DNA from: Begonia masoniana
Lineage: Eukaryota > Streptophyta > Magnoliopsida > Cucurbitales > Begoniaceae
Length of the DNA: 64,000 nt
Assembly: GCA_022432975.1 (NCBI GenBank)
Contig: CM039505.1
Span: 46,048,544 to 46,112,543 of the forward strand
Direction: 5' to 3'
Of this stretch, positions 46,070-56,749 are shown piece after piece. The first letter of the stretch is position 1, and each line of letters starts with the position of its first letter. A program made the position numbers and the translations under genes. Under the pieces are notes generated by a model. That model ran no database searches, had not been told where the DNA came from, and was given only the letters and a program-made list of their open reading frames with translations.

Positions 46070-46319
46070 CAACCCCCCCCCCCCCCAACACCTCTTGGGC
46101 CGGGTCTCGCCCCGCACCCAGGCCAGGGCAAGTTGTGCGATCCTGCCCCAAGGGCCAGAATCGCCACGTGGCAGCCACACAGGCCCACCACGTGTACTCA
46201 CGATCTTCTCCCCCCTGGAAAGGGAGTTTTTGCCTTCTCCCCCCACTCGAACCCCTGACCTCCAGGACATGATCCAAGGGCTACAACTGAGGAGTACCAT
46301 TGAGCGTAGGGTTGTTAAG
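46070..46319 (-). mobile_element. SINE-like copy 4 (opposite strand)
   Basis: The minus strand carries TACGCTCAATGGTA (46295-46308, A-box-like) and GGTTCGAGT (46245-46253, B-box). The body shares the AAGGCAAAAACTCCCTTTCC segment (the reverse complement begins near 46217) and GTGTGGCTGCCACGTGGC. It ends in a G/C homopolymer (46073-46087) instead of an A-tail. Tail-to-tail with copy 3. Confidence 0.65.
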
Positions 46320-46724
46320 TCTCGGCCATCGTCTTCCGAGGGTTGTGGGGAAGTTTTGGTATTTTGTCTTGCAAATATTTTCCTAGCTGTTTTGGGATGT
46401 TGTGAATATGGTTCGTAAATTATTTTGGAAATGGTTTGAATAGTCTTGACAAATCTTGACAATCGTTAAAATTGCAGGTTTTGGTTTTTTGGAAATTTTA
46501 GGCGTTATGCCGCTCGTTTTGGTTTTAAAACAAACGACATATGGTTTAGTTTCTCTATTTTTCTTTATTACCGTTTTAAGTCAGTTTTTCAAGATTTTTA
46601 CAGGACACGGAGTTAAGGATGTCGGGATTGTGTGGTAAAAATTTTAGAATTTTTGGAGGTGTTTGGCTCGATGAAAAATGAAGAAAATTGAAAAAAAGTG
46701 AAAAATGGGCGATTTTGGCCGAAA

Positions 46725-46825
46725 ATACCCGAGGTGGCCCGATCGATCGGGCGCTGGGCGATGGGCGCGCGCGCGGCACCCAGGGGCGTGCAGGTGAGCG
46801 CGTAGCGCCCAGCGCGCTCGCCCAG
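46725..46825. other. GC-rich patch in an AT-rich LTR
   Basis: GCCCGATCGATCGGGC palindrome (from about 46738) followed by GCGCGCGCGCGGC and GCGCCCAGCGCGCTC, in otherwise AT-rich sequence. Similar in style to the cassettes at 6145-6640 and 61840-61985. Confidence 0.6.
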
Positions 46826-47059
46826 CAACAAGTTTTGAATTTTTTTTTTTTAAATTTCCTATTTCTACTATGTTTTAACCCGATATTTTTTGACATATTT
46901 TAAACGTATTTTGGGCACGTTTTCCAACAAAAATTGAGGGTTCGAGAAACTCGAAAATCGAGTAAAAAATTTATCGATAATTATTTTAAATTACGTTTTA
47001 AACGTGGGGTTGGTTAGCAAAGTAGCGCACCGAGCCGGAGCGGGTTCGGGGGCGTTACA

Positions 47060-48200
47060 GTTGGTACTTATATGTTCAATTGACATTCTTTGTTTCTGAA
47101 CTTCTTATTTAACGGTCAAGTATTTCAACTCTATGTGTTTTAGCACCTTTGGAATACTTGTCATTTTTAGAAAAGAAGACTGTTGCGGAGTTGTCACAAT
47201 AAATTTTCAGCGGCTTGGCGATACTGTCAACAATTCCAAGTCCTGAAATAAAGTTTCGCAGCCATAAACCTTGAATTGTAGCCTCAAAGCATGCCACAAA
47301 CTCAACCTCCATAATGGATGTAGCAGTGACAGACTGCTTCTCACTCTTCCATGAGATTGCTCCGGCGACTAAAAGGAACAAATAGCAAAAAGTGGATTTT
47401 CTGGTATCCACACATCGGTATAATCAGAATCTGAATATCCAATCACTTCAAGATAATTAGATCGCTGATAAGTGAGCATGCGATCTTTTGTTCCTTGCAA
47501 ATACCTAAGTACTTTCTTTGTAGCTTTCCAATATTCTATGACCGGAATTACTTTGATATCTTCCCAGCATTTCGACAGTAAAACTAATGTCGGGTCTGGT
47601 ACAAGTCTATGCATACATCAAGCTTCCATAATAGATGCATAGGGAATATCTTTCATTTGTCTGTGTTTCAATTCATTCTTTGGATATTGATTGAGATGAA
47701 ATTTATCTCCTTTCTGAATTGGAACAACACTTGCAGAGCATTTTTCCATTCTGAACCTCTCTAGAACTTTATTAATATAGGCTTTCTGAGATAATCCCAA
47801 CAATCCTTGTGATCTATTCTAGTATATTTCAATTTCAATCACAAAAGATGTCTTTCCCATATTTTTCATGTCAAAGTTCATAGCGAGATATTTCTTGGTT
47901 TCATATAATAAACCAAGATCATTAGTGGCAAGCAAGATATCATCAACATACAGAACTAGAAATATAAACTTACTCCCACTGACCTTTAGATATATACACC
48001 GATCAACGATGTTTTCCTTAAATCCAAAGGAAGTGATGATATCGTTAAACTTAAGATACCATTGTCGTGAAGCTTGTTTACGTCCATATATTGATTTCTT
48101 AAGTTTACACACCATGTGTTCCTTTCTTTTAACGATAAAAACATTCAGGTTGGTCCATATAAACTTCTTCATCTAAATTCTCATTCAAAACGGCAGTTTT
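47060..48200 (-). pseudogene. pol: Copia reverse transcriptase and RNase H
   Basis: Minus-strand frames: KKSIYGRKQASRQWYLKFND and VLYVDDILLATND (catalytic YVDD at about 47940) in 47819-48172; a stop, then GLSQKAYINKVLERF (47618-47803); LRYLQGTKDRMLTY and IGYSDSDY (47369-47614); and the RNase H end with KQSVTATSIMEVEFVA and KIYCDNSATVFFSKN (47109-47411). Four or more stops or shifts. Continues at 30909 after the nested insertion. Confidence 0.88.
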
Positions 48201-49249
48201 CACATCCATTTGATGGAGTTCTAATTCATAATGAGCTACTAATGCCATAATAATTCTGAGAGAATCATTTTTGAGAGAGGAGAAAAGGTTTTTTTGTAAT
48301 CAATGTCATCTTTCTGAGTATAACCTTTGGCAACAGGTCTGGCTTTATTTCATTCGATATTGCCATTAGAGTCGCGTTTAGTCTTAAAGACCCATTTACA
48401 CCAAACTCTTTTACAACATACATGAAATTTGACGAGTTTCTAAACTTTATTTTGTTCCATTGATGTTAACTCATCTTTCATGGTATTTAACCATTTCTTC
48501 GAATTTTTACTTTCCATGGCTTGTGAAAACAAAACTGGATCATCATCAAGTCCTAAATCAAATTCGGACTTTTGAAGATAAACCACATAATCAGTAGAAA
48601 TAACAGATTTTCTTTCTCTTATAGATATTCTTAATGGTATTTCTAGTGGTTCATCTCTTATAGGTTCATTCGTGACAATCTCATCATGTGGTGTTTGATC
48701 ATTGATTTGTTGTTTGTGTTAGTCATTGAGATGATCAACAACTGCTGGAACAACAACTTGAGAAGAAGTTATAGGTATTGCAACTTGCGTTCTAACTTCT
48801 TGAATTTTCACTTTACGTGGTTCTAAATTCCCACTAATTTCACCATTTTCAATGAACCTAGCATTTCCAGTTTCAACAATTCTAGTACTATGACTAGGAC
48901 AGTAAAATCTATACCCTTTTGATTTTTCTGGATAACCAATGAAAAAACCACTGGTGGTTCTTAAATTCAGTTTCTTTTCATGTGGGTTATAAATTTTTAC
49001 TTATGCTGGGCAACCCCAAACATGCAGGTGCCTTAATCTAGGTTTCCTTTTCATCCACAGTTTAAATAGAGTATTTGAAACTGCCGTACTAGGAACCATG
49101 TTTAATAAATACACAGTAGTCTTTAAAACATACATCCACTATGATAAGAGTAAAGATGAAGTACTTAACATACTCCTAACCATATCCATTAAAGTACGAT
49201 TGCGCCTTTTTGCAATATTATTCTGTTCTGGTGTTCCTGACATTGTGTA
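48201..49249 (-). pseudogene. pol: Copia integrase C-terminus to RT N-terminus, heavily broken
   Basis: No long frame, but minus-strand snatches fit the region between integrase and RT of Copia elements (a linker rich in Glu, Ser and Pro, then the start of RT with the WVFKTKRDSNG-like block near 48360-48390). Assigned mostly by position between clear integrase and RT domains. Confidence 0.6.
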
Positions 49250-49939
49250 TTACGCACAAATACCACGACTTTCAAGGAATTTAGCAAATGGACTTGGATG
49301 TTGTCCATTTTCATCATAACTTTCATAATATTCACCATCTCTATCCGATCTAATCATTTTCACCTTTCTATCTACTTGTCTTTCAACCTCATTAACAAAC
49401 ACTTCAAGAGTATTTATTGATTGAGATTTTTCATTCAATAGATAGATATATTCATAACGTGAAAAATCATCAATAAAGGTGATAAAATACATTTCTCCAC
49501 TAAAGGATAGAACATCAAACAGACCACATATATCAGTGTGTATAATTTCAAAGAGCTGTTTGCTTCTTGTGGCTACTTTTTTACTTGTGTTTCTTGTTTG
49601 TTTTCCTTTAATACAATCAACACAAATATCTAGATTAGTAAAATCCAAATGTGGAAAGGTTGCATGCTTTACCAATCTTTCCATTCTTTCTTTGGATATA
49701 TGACCCAATCGTTTATGCCACAAATCAGTAGAACATTCATTCATTAAACCACGTTTAGTTCCAACATTATGATGCAAGGTTAAAAGAGTCTCGGTAAAAC
49801 GATTATTAAGCTTTAATTTGTACAAACCATCATAAAGAATATCAGAACCAATGAGAAAATTATATTTATATAAACTGAAACATTTATTCCCAAATATAAA
49901 GGAATATCCAGCTGTATCAAGTTTGGACAATGATACCAA
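49250..49939 (-). pseudogene. pol: Copia GAG-pre-integrase and integrase core
   Basis: 229-residue frame. The zinc-binding HHCC part has LWHKRLGHISKERMERL and CVDCIKGKQTR. The core has FEIIHTDICGLFDV (first Asp) and VKMIRSDRDGEYYES (second Asp); the frame stops before the catalytic Glu at a TAA. The upstream frame (49940-50160) gives the protease region with WWIDSGCTTHVSN, also with a stop. Integrates Copia cDNA; inactive here. Confidence 0.85.
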
Positions 49940-50199
49940 ATTACGAGAAACAGATGAAACATAAACAGTTTAAAAAAGATCTAATTGATGTCCAGTGTCT
50001 AACATTAAATTGTAAGTTCCAATAGCTTCAACTGGAACTTTTACTCGATTGCCCATGAAGATATACCTTTCATTTGGACTTATGGTTTGGGTCATAAGGA
50101 ATCCCTGCATCGTATTAGAAACATGAGTGGTACAACCAGAATCAATCCACCAAGTATTATAAGGAACTTTAGTTAAATTTGATTCGAAACATACTAAAG

Positions 50200-50930
50200 C
50201 TCTAGGATTACCTTACTTTTCAAATCATGCCTTACGCTTCAGACAATCTTTCTGATAGTGTCCTTGCTTTCTATAAAAATGACACTTATTTTTCTGTTGT
50301 TTCCTTTTGTGGATTTGGAAAGAGGACTGATTTATCGATAATAGTCCTTTCTTGCCTTTTCCACTTTTCTTTCATGGTTTCTTTCTAGTTCCATCATAAT
50401 TCATGAGATTGACAGCTTGAGATCCTGGTTTCTTAAGCCTTGCTTTTTCCTGAATAAGCATACTTTGCAATTCACGCACATTCTATTTATCCCTCATAGT
50501 ATTATAGCTCATATGAAATGGGCCATATTGAGGAGACAAGAAATTCAGGATAAAGGTCACAAGGAAGTTCTCATTCACTTCCATTATCATGGTGTTTAGT
50601 CTTGCTGCCATGTTCGTCATGTTGACGACATGCTCATGCATGGTACGAGAACCATCAAACTTAATGGTGGTCAAAGTACCCATTAGTGTCCCAGCAAGTG
50701 ACTTATTAGCCGATTCAAACTGAGAACATTCTTCCACAAATTTCATAAATTCCTTAGCACTTTGAGTTTTAGGAAATGTGGATTTGATGTTGTTTGCTAC
50801 AGTCAGCCGATTCAAACTGAGAACATTCTTCCACAAATTTCATAAATTCCTTAGCACTTTGAGTTTTAGGAAATGTGGACTTGATATTGTTTGCTACAGT
50901 CATTCGCAGAAATATTAGGCTTAGTCTGTT
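50200..50930 (-). pseudogene. gag: Copia gag with zinc knuckle and internal 97-bp duplication
   Basis: The 117-residue frame 50483-50836 matches the gag UBN2-type domain (EFMKFVEECSQFESANKSLA, LSPQYGPFHMSYNT). A decayed knuckle CHFYRKQGHYQKDC lies at about 50230-50290. The first Cys of the usual pair is intact but the second reads Tyr-Arg. A 97-bp tandem duplication (50709-50805 and 50806-50902) repeats the SAKEFMKFVEE segment. Confidence 0.8.
50709..50902. repeat. 97-bp tandem duplication inside Copia gag
   Basis: Copies 50709-50805 and 50806-50902 differ at only about two positions (GATTTGATGTTG versus GACTTGATATTG), so the duplication is later than most other damage in this element. Confidence 0.95.
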
Positions 50931-51821
50931 TGATCTTTCTCAAGCCTTATAGGAAGATCTCTTATCAGCGCTGCTAGTTGCTGTAAGAGCAGCTGGTTTC
51001 TCAATTAAAAGTGCCAAATCAAGATCCAGAACACCAAGGTGAAACTGAACTTGTTCGCACCATTCAGAGAAATTTAGACTAGAAAACCTTACAACAGATG
51101 TGGCTTGCGAATGAAGAGCAACAGAAATAGATGCTGCAAAATATAAACCATGCTCATACTTTAATGCTTTGAGTCATAAGACAATCAAACAATCATAAAT
51201 ATATATTGAAGTTCTCCTTTGGGTGACACAACAATATATAATCATAAACATAATTGATACTCAACTTAATTTCACATAATTGGTAATTAACATACTCGAT
51301 ATAAACATGTTTGTTATCTTTGGATATACTAAACACGCCTAATTCAAGCATATCAATTATCACAATCATATTCATAATGATAAAATAACCAACCCATCTT
51401 TGGACGATTCAACATATTTTATAATTATGAAAATCAATATACTCATGTCAAAATTATAATTATCATCATGTCATTTCATTAGCGAGCATAACGTAAAACA
51501 TGAGTAATTGACTTTAGTTCATCTGATATCTAAGAAAACCTTTATAATTCGGCCACTTTGGTGACTAACGAATTAGACATAATTCAGATATCAAATTAAA
51601 TAAGCATGAAACAAATAATATCTTGATCCAAACAACATCATCCAAAAATCAAGAATTATTTCATTATGTTTAACGTGAACAATAACCGTGAGATGAACAG
51701 TAATTGATGAACAGTTCTAAATATAATTTCTTTGATTTCAGGTTGTTATTATTCTTATATTGACAAAAAAATCAATCAGCGGATAAACATGCGTTGGAAA
51801 ATCAATTGTTCTAAAACTCAT
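50931..51821 (-). mobile_element. Copia 5' leader region
   Basis: AT-rich sequence between the primer site and gag with no convincing ORF. Unusually long for a Copia leader (about 0.9 kb). Confidence 0.6.
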
Positions 51822-51833
51822 ACTCTGATACCA
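51822..51833 (-). other. Copia primer-binding site
   Basis: ACTCTGATACCA on the plus strand; the minus strand matches tRNA-Met at 11 of 12 bases. Two bases from the LTR. Confidence 0.9.
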
Positions 51834-51835
51834 CA

Positions 51836-52518
51836 TGTTAGCATATTTCTCTTAATTGTTTCTCATTTACTTCAAGGAAAACCTTCAGGATCATGAACAA
51901 ATTGATTTTCACCAGTCTATTTTAGTGAGAAAACTTCACGTACCTTTCTCCATGATGCCCGAAAATGGTTTCTCTCACTTAATCCTTAAGTTTCTTCAGT
52001 GATTATTTTGATGGAGAATCCGTCGTAAGTTTTAGGTGGAGAGAGGACCAATTTCTTTCTTCAGAAAGTTACGTTAAAGATTAAGTTCCATCAACTTAAT
52101 CACTTTAGCAATAAAACAAAATACCTTAACCAATAATATTTGAACACATATGGGCCACATCACATGGGTTGTTAACATTGACGTTTGGGTATTAAAATTT
52201 TGGAGTCTTAAGAATGCTTTCGTTCGCAGAGCAGTGGTAGAGCCGATCGATTGCCCATGAGCGGCGATCGATCGGCGATATCTCTGCCATCAACCAAAAT
52301 TGCGTAAAGAGAGGGACGATCGATCGCAGCTAACCAACATTACTGGAGCGATTCAGTGCCCCATAGAAGCAACTTTCGTCCCTCCAAAACAGAGGGATAG
52401 GCAATGCAGCGCCCGACATGGGCGATTAATCCCCCTGCCCAAACTTAGGGGCGAGTAATCACCTTGCATAGACTTATAACACAGGGGCGATTACTCGCCT
52501 ACCCAGACTCATCTAACA
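51836..52518 (-). repeat. Copia 5' LTR, 683 bp
   Basis: TGTTAGCATA...ATCTAACA, partner of 29772-30454. Ends 308 bp before the PYL start codon, followed by the CTTGG duplication. As the minus-strand 5' LTR, its own promoter would fire away from the PYL gene. Confidence 0.93.
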
Positions 52519-52642
52519 CTTGGATACTCAACTTAAAAAGATGATTAGTTAGTAGCTCGAGAGATCCAATCCACCCATCAAAACTTTTAGAGAGAGAAAG
52601 AAAGAAAGCTTAAAGAAAGAGAGAGCCCACTCGTTAAAAAGG

Positions 52643-52650
52643 TACGTGGG
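52643..52650 (+). promoter_or_regulatory. ABRE/G-box-like element upstream of the PYL gene
   Basis: TACGTGGG, an ACGT-core element of the kind bound by ABF/AREB bZIP factors, about 58 bp upstream of the TATA box and 184 bp from the start codon. It would fit ABA-responsive feedback on the receptor gene. One site only, so functional status is a guess. Confidence 0.5.
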
Positions 52651-52700
52651 TGGAGATGGTTGGAAAGTGACCTATACTTAGTCTTGCCCATCTCAAACTA

Positions 52701-52710
52701 GTTATATATA
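52701..52710 (+). promoter_or_regulatory. TATA box of the PYL gene
   Basis: GTTATATATA, then a pyrimidine-rich tract (ATCATCTTCCTCCTTACC) typical of a plant 5' leader. Start codon 117 bp downstream. Confidence 0.65.
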
Positions 52711-52826
52711 CAACCAATCTATCATCTTCCTCCTTACCTCAGGCTGACTGAAACCTCTCGAACTCAAATCTCAGCCCCAAAGCTCGTTTTCGCAGAGAGA
52801 TATTCACAGCCATTTTTCCGCTGAAA

Positions 52827-53486
52827 ATGTGTTCTACCCAGTTTAACTCCTCTGTTCTACTTCATAGAATCAACAATATCAACTCCACCGCATTCACTGC
52901 CACAGCCCACTGCCGGAAGGAGTATCAGAATCGCACCCAACATGCTTGCGCGGAAGGAAAAGTGCCGGATACGGTGGCACTCCACCACACTCACACCGTC
53001 GGTCTAAACCAGTGTTGCTCCGTCGTAATCCAAGAGATCGATGCTCCCGTGTCCTCTGTCTGGTCGTTCGTCCGCCGATTCGACAATCCACAGGCCTACA
53101 AACACTTCGTAAAGAGCTGCAATGTCATCTTCGGCGACGGCCTCGTCGGATCCCTCCGGGAGATCTACGTCATCTCTGGCCTTCCGGCGGCGAACAGTAC
53201 AGAGAGACTCGAGATTCTGGATGACGAGAGCCACGTCATCAGCTTCAGAGTGATCGGAGGCGACCATCGGCTAGCAAACTACAAGTCGGTTACGTCTCTC
53301 CATCCTTCCGACACGGCGGAGAACGGAAGCAGAACCATCGTCGTGGAGTCATACGTTGTCGATATACCTCCTGGTAATACTAAGGAGGAAACGTGTGTAT
53401 TTGTCGACACCATTGTCCGGTGCAACCTCCAGTCATTAGCTCAGATTGCCGAGAATTCGGCCGGACGTAACCAATCTTCTTCGTGA
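52827..53486 (+). CDS. PYL4: Abscisic acid receptor, PYR/PYL/RCAR family, PYL4/5/6-like
   Basis: 219 residues, no intron, as usual for this subfamily. In the cytosol and nucleus these receptors bind ABA and then inhibit clade A PP2C phosphatases, releasing SnRK2 kinases. The START/Bet v 1 fold spans about residues 45-210: [14 protein letters not shown], then [12 protein letters not shown] with the ligand-contacting Lys92, the gate loop SGLPAA (117-122), Glu126, the latch HRL (147-149) and the C-terminal helix [13 protein letters not shown] with Asn200. All key binding positions are present, so it should be functional. The 44-residue N-terminal extension is subfamily-typical but Cys/His/Asn-rich and divergent. 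Loop GDGLVGS (103-109) is slightly unusual; many relatives have a polar residue before VG. The start codon (GAAAATGT) is preceded by a leader with TATA and ABRE-like sites. The gene symbol is approximate within PYL4-6. Confidence 0.95.
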   Translation: MCSTQFNSSVLLHRINNINSTAFTATAHCRKEYQNRTQHACAEGKVPDTVALHHTHTVGLNQCCSVVIQEIDAPVSSVWSFVRRFDNPQAYKHFVKSCNVIFGDGLVGSLREIYVISGLPAANSTERLEILDDESHVISFRVIGGDHRLANYKSVTSLHPSDTAENGSRTIVVESYVVDIPPGNTKEETCVFVDTIVRCNLQSLAQIAENSAGRNQSSS

Positions 53487-55784
53487 AATAATTAATTAAC
53501 TGGACTGCAATTTACATGACCTTCTATGTTCAAACGCCATTTTTTGCTCCAGTTGCTCTTTTCACATCTGATTTGTCAACTCTGATTCTCCCACAAAAAA
53601 AAATGGAGACTGAAAAGCATAATAATTGGAATTTCCTCGTCGTTTGTTTCTGCAACATGTACAACTTCTGTGTTCTTACATTTTCTTGTGTGGCGTAATT
53701 ATCACAAATGGAAAATTTGTTCATTAATTTTACCCAAAGTTAGTCAAGCTTGTCAAAGTGCCACATAATATTTTCACGTAGGTAACTCCTGAATTTGCTG
53801 GAGTTACCAAGTCTTTATGGTTAGGATTATCACTCAAGAAATTATGATTTATCCCGCGATTTAATAAGTTACTGAGGAATCGACTTACCCAACTCAATAT
53901 CACCGCTTAAACAGCCTCTTCTCATGAATTTCCAAATTTTTCGGAGAAAAAGTTGGGTTACAGATGAAGAAAAATGTGTGGATAGAGAGGTAAAGTGTGC
54001 AATAATGAAGCACCCACGTGAAGTTGCGAGTAACAAGAGCGTTCAGAACAGAACGCAGAAGTAAAAGAGCTATCTATCAATCTTAGGCAGAAGACGAGGA
54101 TGACCAGAGCAGACAAGGTGATGGCTGAATGGCCTGTACCCAACCCATAATCTGATACGACTACTCCACTCCTACTTTCCTCACCTTTTTCCTCCCACCC
54201 TTAAATTTTTACTGCAAACGCAGACAATAAAGATCATATTATATCAAATCTCCTAATTAGGGTTTTTCCAATTGGAAAAATGATTTAAGGGTTTTGTGGG
54301 TTCAACTTCAACCTAAAAATCTGCTGTCGAGAGTGAAGACTAGAATTTTGACAGAGCAATAAATGTAGAGCAAGTGGAATCAACTGTTCAACTCCTTGCA
54401 ACTTGGCCTTTCAACTAGTAGGGTTAGCTGTTCTGAAAGATAAATACAACTTGCAAATTATTTTCTTTTCCTTTTCTCGGTCTCTGCCTGCCCAGAAGGC
54501 AGAAACCAACTCTCTTTCTCTCTCTCTCAAAATAAGGTTGTATTTACAAATTTGATGTATTTTTTGCAAGTTGCAGGACAAGTTGAGGAAGGAAGAGGGA
54601 GGAGCAAAAGGGCTGCTTTTAATGATACCCGTGTACTGTTGTCTAGATTTTTCAATGCTTTCACATCATCCATGTCTTTCTTCACTTCTAGTAGAATGTC
54701 ATTAGTTGGTTTTTATCAATCATTTAAGACAACCCTCTTCCTCTTTCTTTATTTTAGGTTGCTTTTAATAAGTTTAGGTCAGGCTGTTTTTCGTCCTAGA
54801 AGTTCGGTCAAGTTTCTTAGAATGTTAAAATTGAGCTATCTATTTGTTCTCGTATTTGTTAAAATCTTATTTTGATCTTAACCATTATTAAAAGAAAAAT
54901 AATCAAATGTGAGAGAAAATGTAGTAAAATGGGTAAAAAATCAATAGTTATAATCCAAACTAGCCTTTAACAAATTTGAAAAAAATCAAAGAGCTAATAT
55001 TGTTCAATAAAAGTCTAACATTCTCGAACTTCTAAACCAATCGAAATCGATACTTGTTAGATGAAGTTTTAAGTTAAATTACTTTGATTAGATTCAAATA
55101 AAATCAATCTCTTTATGATTTAGTTTATTCTTAAAGTTTTACTTTTGGGAAACTCTTAGTCTCGTAGATTCACTGTGGGCTTTGATGTCTAATTATTATT
55201 ATTCTTAAATTTTAACTTTACTATAAGATTATGATGGCATTAATATCATTGAAAACTATGTATAAGCTAAGCTTTTGAATTTTTAGAGTCTTTCAATAAC
55301 AAATTTATATACTTCTCATATGTAAATGTGTTTATTATTCTATTTTCATTTTGTATATTTGATTTGATTAGGCATGGTTCGGTCTTGGTATATATTCATT
55401 AATATAATTTCAATGATTTTAATTACTTTTGTCAAATCTAGATAATTAAAAAAAATACTGAAAATAAAACCAATATGACCCACTAACAAGTTTCATTTCA
55501 TAAAGGCAGGTGAATGCCTTCTAAATTGCCCGACAACAATCATTCAAACCGAGAAAGGCAACAGAGGGGAAAGGTCTCAAAGAGAGAAAATATCTAGCCC
55601 CAAAGATATGAAAATCAATTAATATCCAACACTATATATATATATATACACACACACACGTGTATTGAAAGAAAGGGTCATTTCATATAGATATTTCTTG
55701 AGAGCTTTAAAGCTACGGTGCTCCATAAATTGTCACAATTTTGGTAACTTAGATTTCAACTGCCAAAAGTTGACGGAGTAGGAT
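53487..55784. other. 3' flank of the PYL gene; no further gene identified
   Basis: The first 200 bp are a plausible 3' UTR (AT-rich, AATAATTAATTAAC at 53487). A minus-strand open stretch near 53958-54170 encodes a hydrophobic segment (ITLSALVILVFCLRLID) but has no ATG in a good place. Another ORF at 54552-54875 is Phe/Leu-rich and unconvincing. Simple repeats: CT tract 54512-54528, TA/CA tract 55632-55661. Otherwise AT-rich and featureless. Confidence 0.6.
55632..55661. repeat. Compound TA/CA microsatellite
   Basis: TATATATATATATA followed by CACACACACAC and GTGT. Confidence 0.9.
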
Positions 55785-56743
55785 TGATATGAATCAAGGA
55801 AGACAAAAAGTCAAAGTTTCAATCAAATTTTTTTCAAAAAGGGGTAAAGATTAATTGAAGTAAGATGATGCATTTGAAAGTGTACAAAATAAGTTTTTGA
55901 TTAAAAAACTACCAGTAGAATCCAAAAAGATGTTTTGATAGAAATATATGAAGATTCACAAAAATTGGAGACAAATGCATGAATATTCATAAAGATTAGA
56001 AAGAGAGGCGTAAATATTCACTCGAGTTTGAAAGAAATAAAGATTCGCGTGAATTAGAGAGAGATAAAGATTTACGTGAAAATTTGGAGAGAGAGTGACA
56101 CACATACTCATGAAATAACTAAAAAAGAGAGGGTGCGACGCACATACTCTTGTAAGAATTAAAAAACACATGTCATGCACATGCCCATGTAGGAATTAAA
56201 AAGGACATGCGCCAAGGATATGCTCACACGAAGATTAAAATTCACATGTACAAGCACATGCAAGTGCATGCAAATCTCGTAGAAAAGATCCTATCTGATT
56301 GAATCTAGTCAAATCAATTCAAATCATGTTTAAGCGGAGTTTAAACATAAGATGACATCCGATCATGCAAGGATTCTTATCTCATGATTTTATTAATTAT
56401 TTTATTTTTAATTTTGTTTTTTAGCATTTAATTTAATTTTAACGTGTAGCCTATTTAATAGCAAAACACTTTTGATTTAATAGAACAAGTTTGAATTTTA
56501 AAAATTGAGTTTTTTTAGAGATGATTTCTCTTTGGTTCTTTGCGAAGAATATTGATCTTCTTCAAGTCACGCTTGAAGAATCTCGTTTGATAACTTCGGT
56601 TCAGCCAACAGGTGTGAATCGGATCAAGCTCCTATTTTGATAACTACGGTTCCATCGAATTCTTTGATTGGGACCTTAGCTCCTTATTTTATTCTTGAAT
56701 TGAAAAGGCGTTCCTTTGAACTATTCCGCTTATTGAAGGGTCT
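55785..56743 (+). repeat. Family A LTR, plus orientation (left arm of palindrome)
   Basis: Starts TGATATGAATCAAGG, the reverse complement of the 60448 end of the LTR at 59474-60448, and follows that LTR in reverse to GAAGGGTCT at 56743. The last ~40 bp of the LTR are missing at the junction. Confidence 0.75.
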
Positions 56744-56749
56744 ACCAAC

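Larger units (their letters stand above)
30910..47059 (+). repeat. Solo Gypsy-type LTR (about 3.35 kb without its own insertions) nested in the Copia element
   Basis: Begins TGTAACACCTG at 30910 and ends GGGGGCGTTACA at 47059. Flanks ATTGG (30905-30909) and GTTGG (47060-47064) agree at four of five bases. Its 3' end is the reverse complement of the start of the solo LTR at 37188 (TGTAACGCCCCCGAACCC), so both belong to one subfamily in opposite orientation. Two parts: 30910-31668 and 44465-47059, split by the complete Gypsy element. Donor-like CAGGTAAGT at 44732-44740, paired boxes at 44769-44783 and 45431-45445, a 44-bp triplicate (45031-45162), the SINE-like cluster (45549-46319) and a GC-rich patch near 46730-46825. 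Confidence 0.85.
29772..52518 (-). mobile_element. Ty1/Copia retrotransposon, both LTRs present, interrupted by a 16-kb nested insertion
   Basis: LTRs of equal length (683 bp) at 29772-30454 and 51836-52518, flanked by identical CTTGG (29767-29771 and 52519-52523). The primer site at 51822-51833 sets the minus orientation. Internal order on the minus strand: gag (about 50900-50200), protease (about 50160-49940), integrase (49939-49250), RT and RNase H (about 48200-47060, continued at 30909-30830). The RNase H frame is cut at 47060 and resumes at 30909, so removing 30910-47059 restores collinearity. Without inserts the element is about 6.6 kb. Several stops and a 97-bp duplication in gag make it defective. 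Confidence 0.92.

Noticed and set aside
45839..46462. 207-residue minus-strand ORF and overlapping 194-residue plus-strand ORF
   Set aside because: Both lie across GC-rich inverted SINE-like copies; open frames on several strands at once are an effect of composition.
53958..54143. Minus-strand hydrophobic ORF near the PYL gene
   Set aside because: No ATG at the start, no recognisable domain, and the downstream part is frame-broken. It could be an exon edge of an unseen gene, but the sequence alone does not support that.
54552..54875. 107-residue ORF downstream of PYL
   Set aside because: Phe/Leu/Ser-rich with no domain, in AT-rich DNA where such frames arise by chance.
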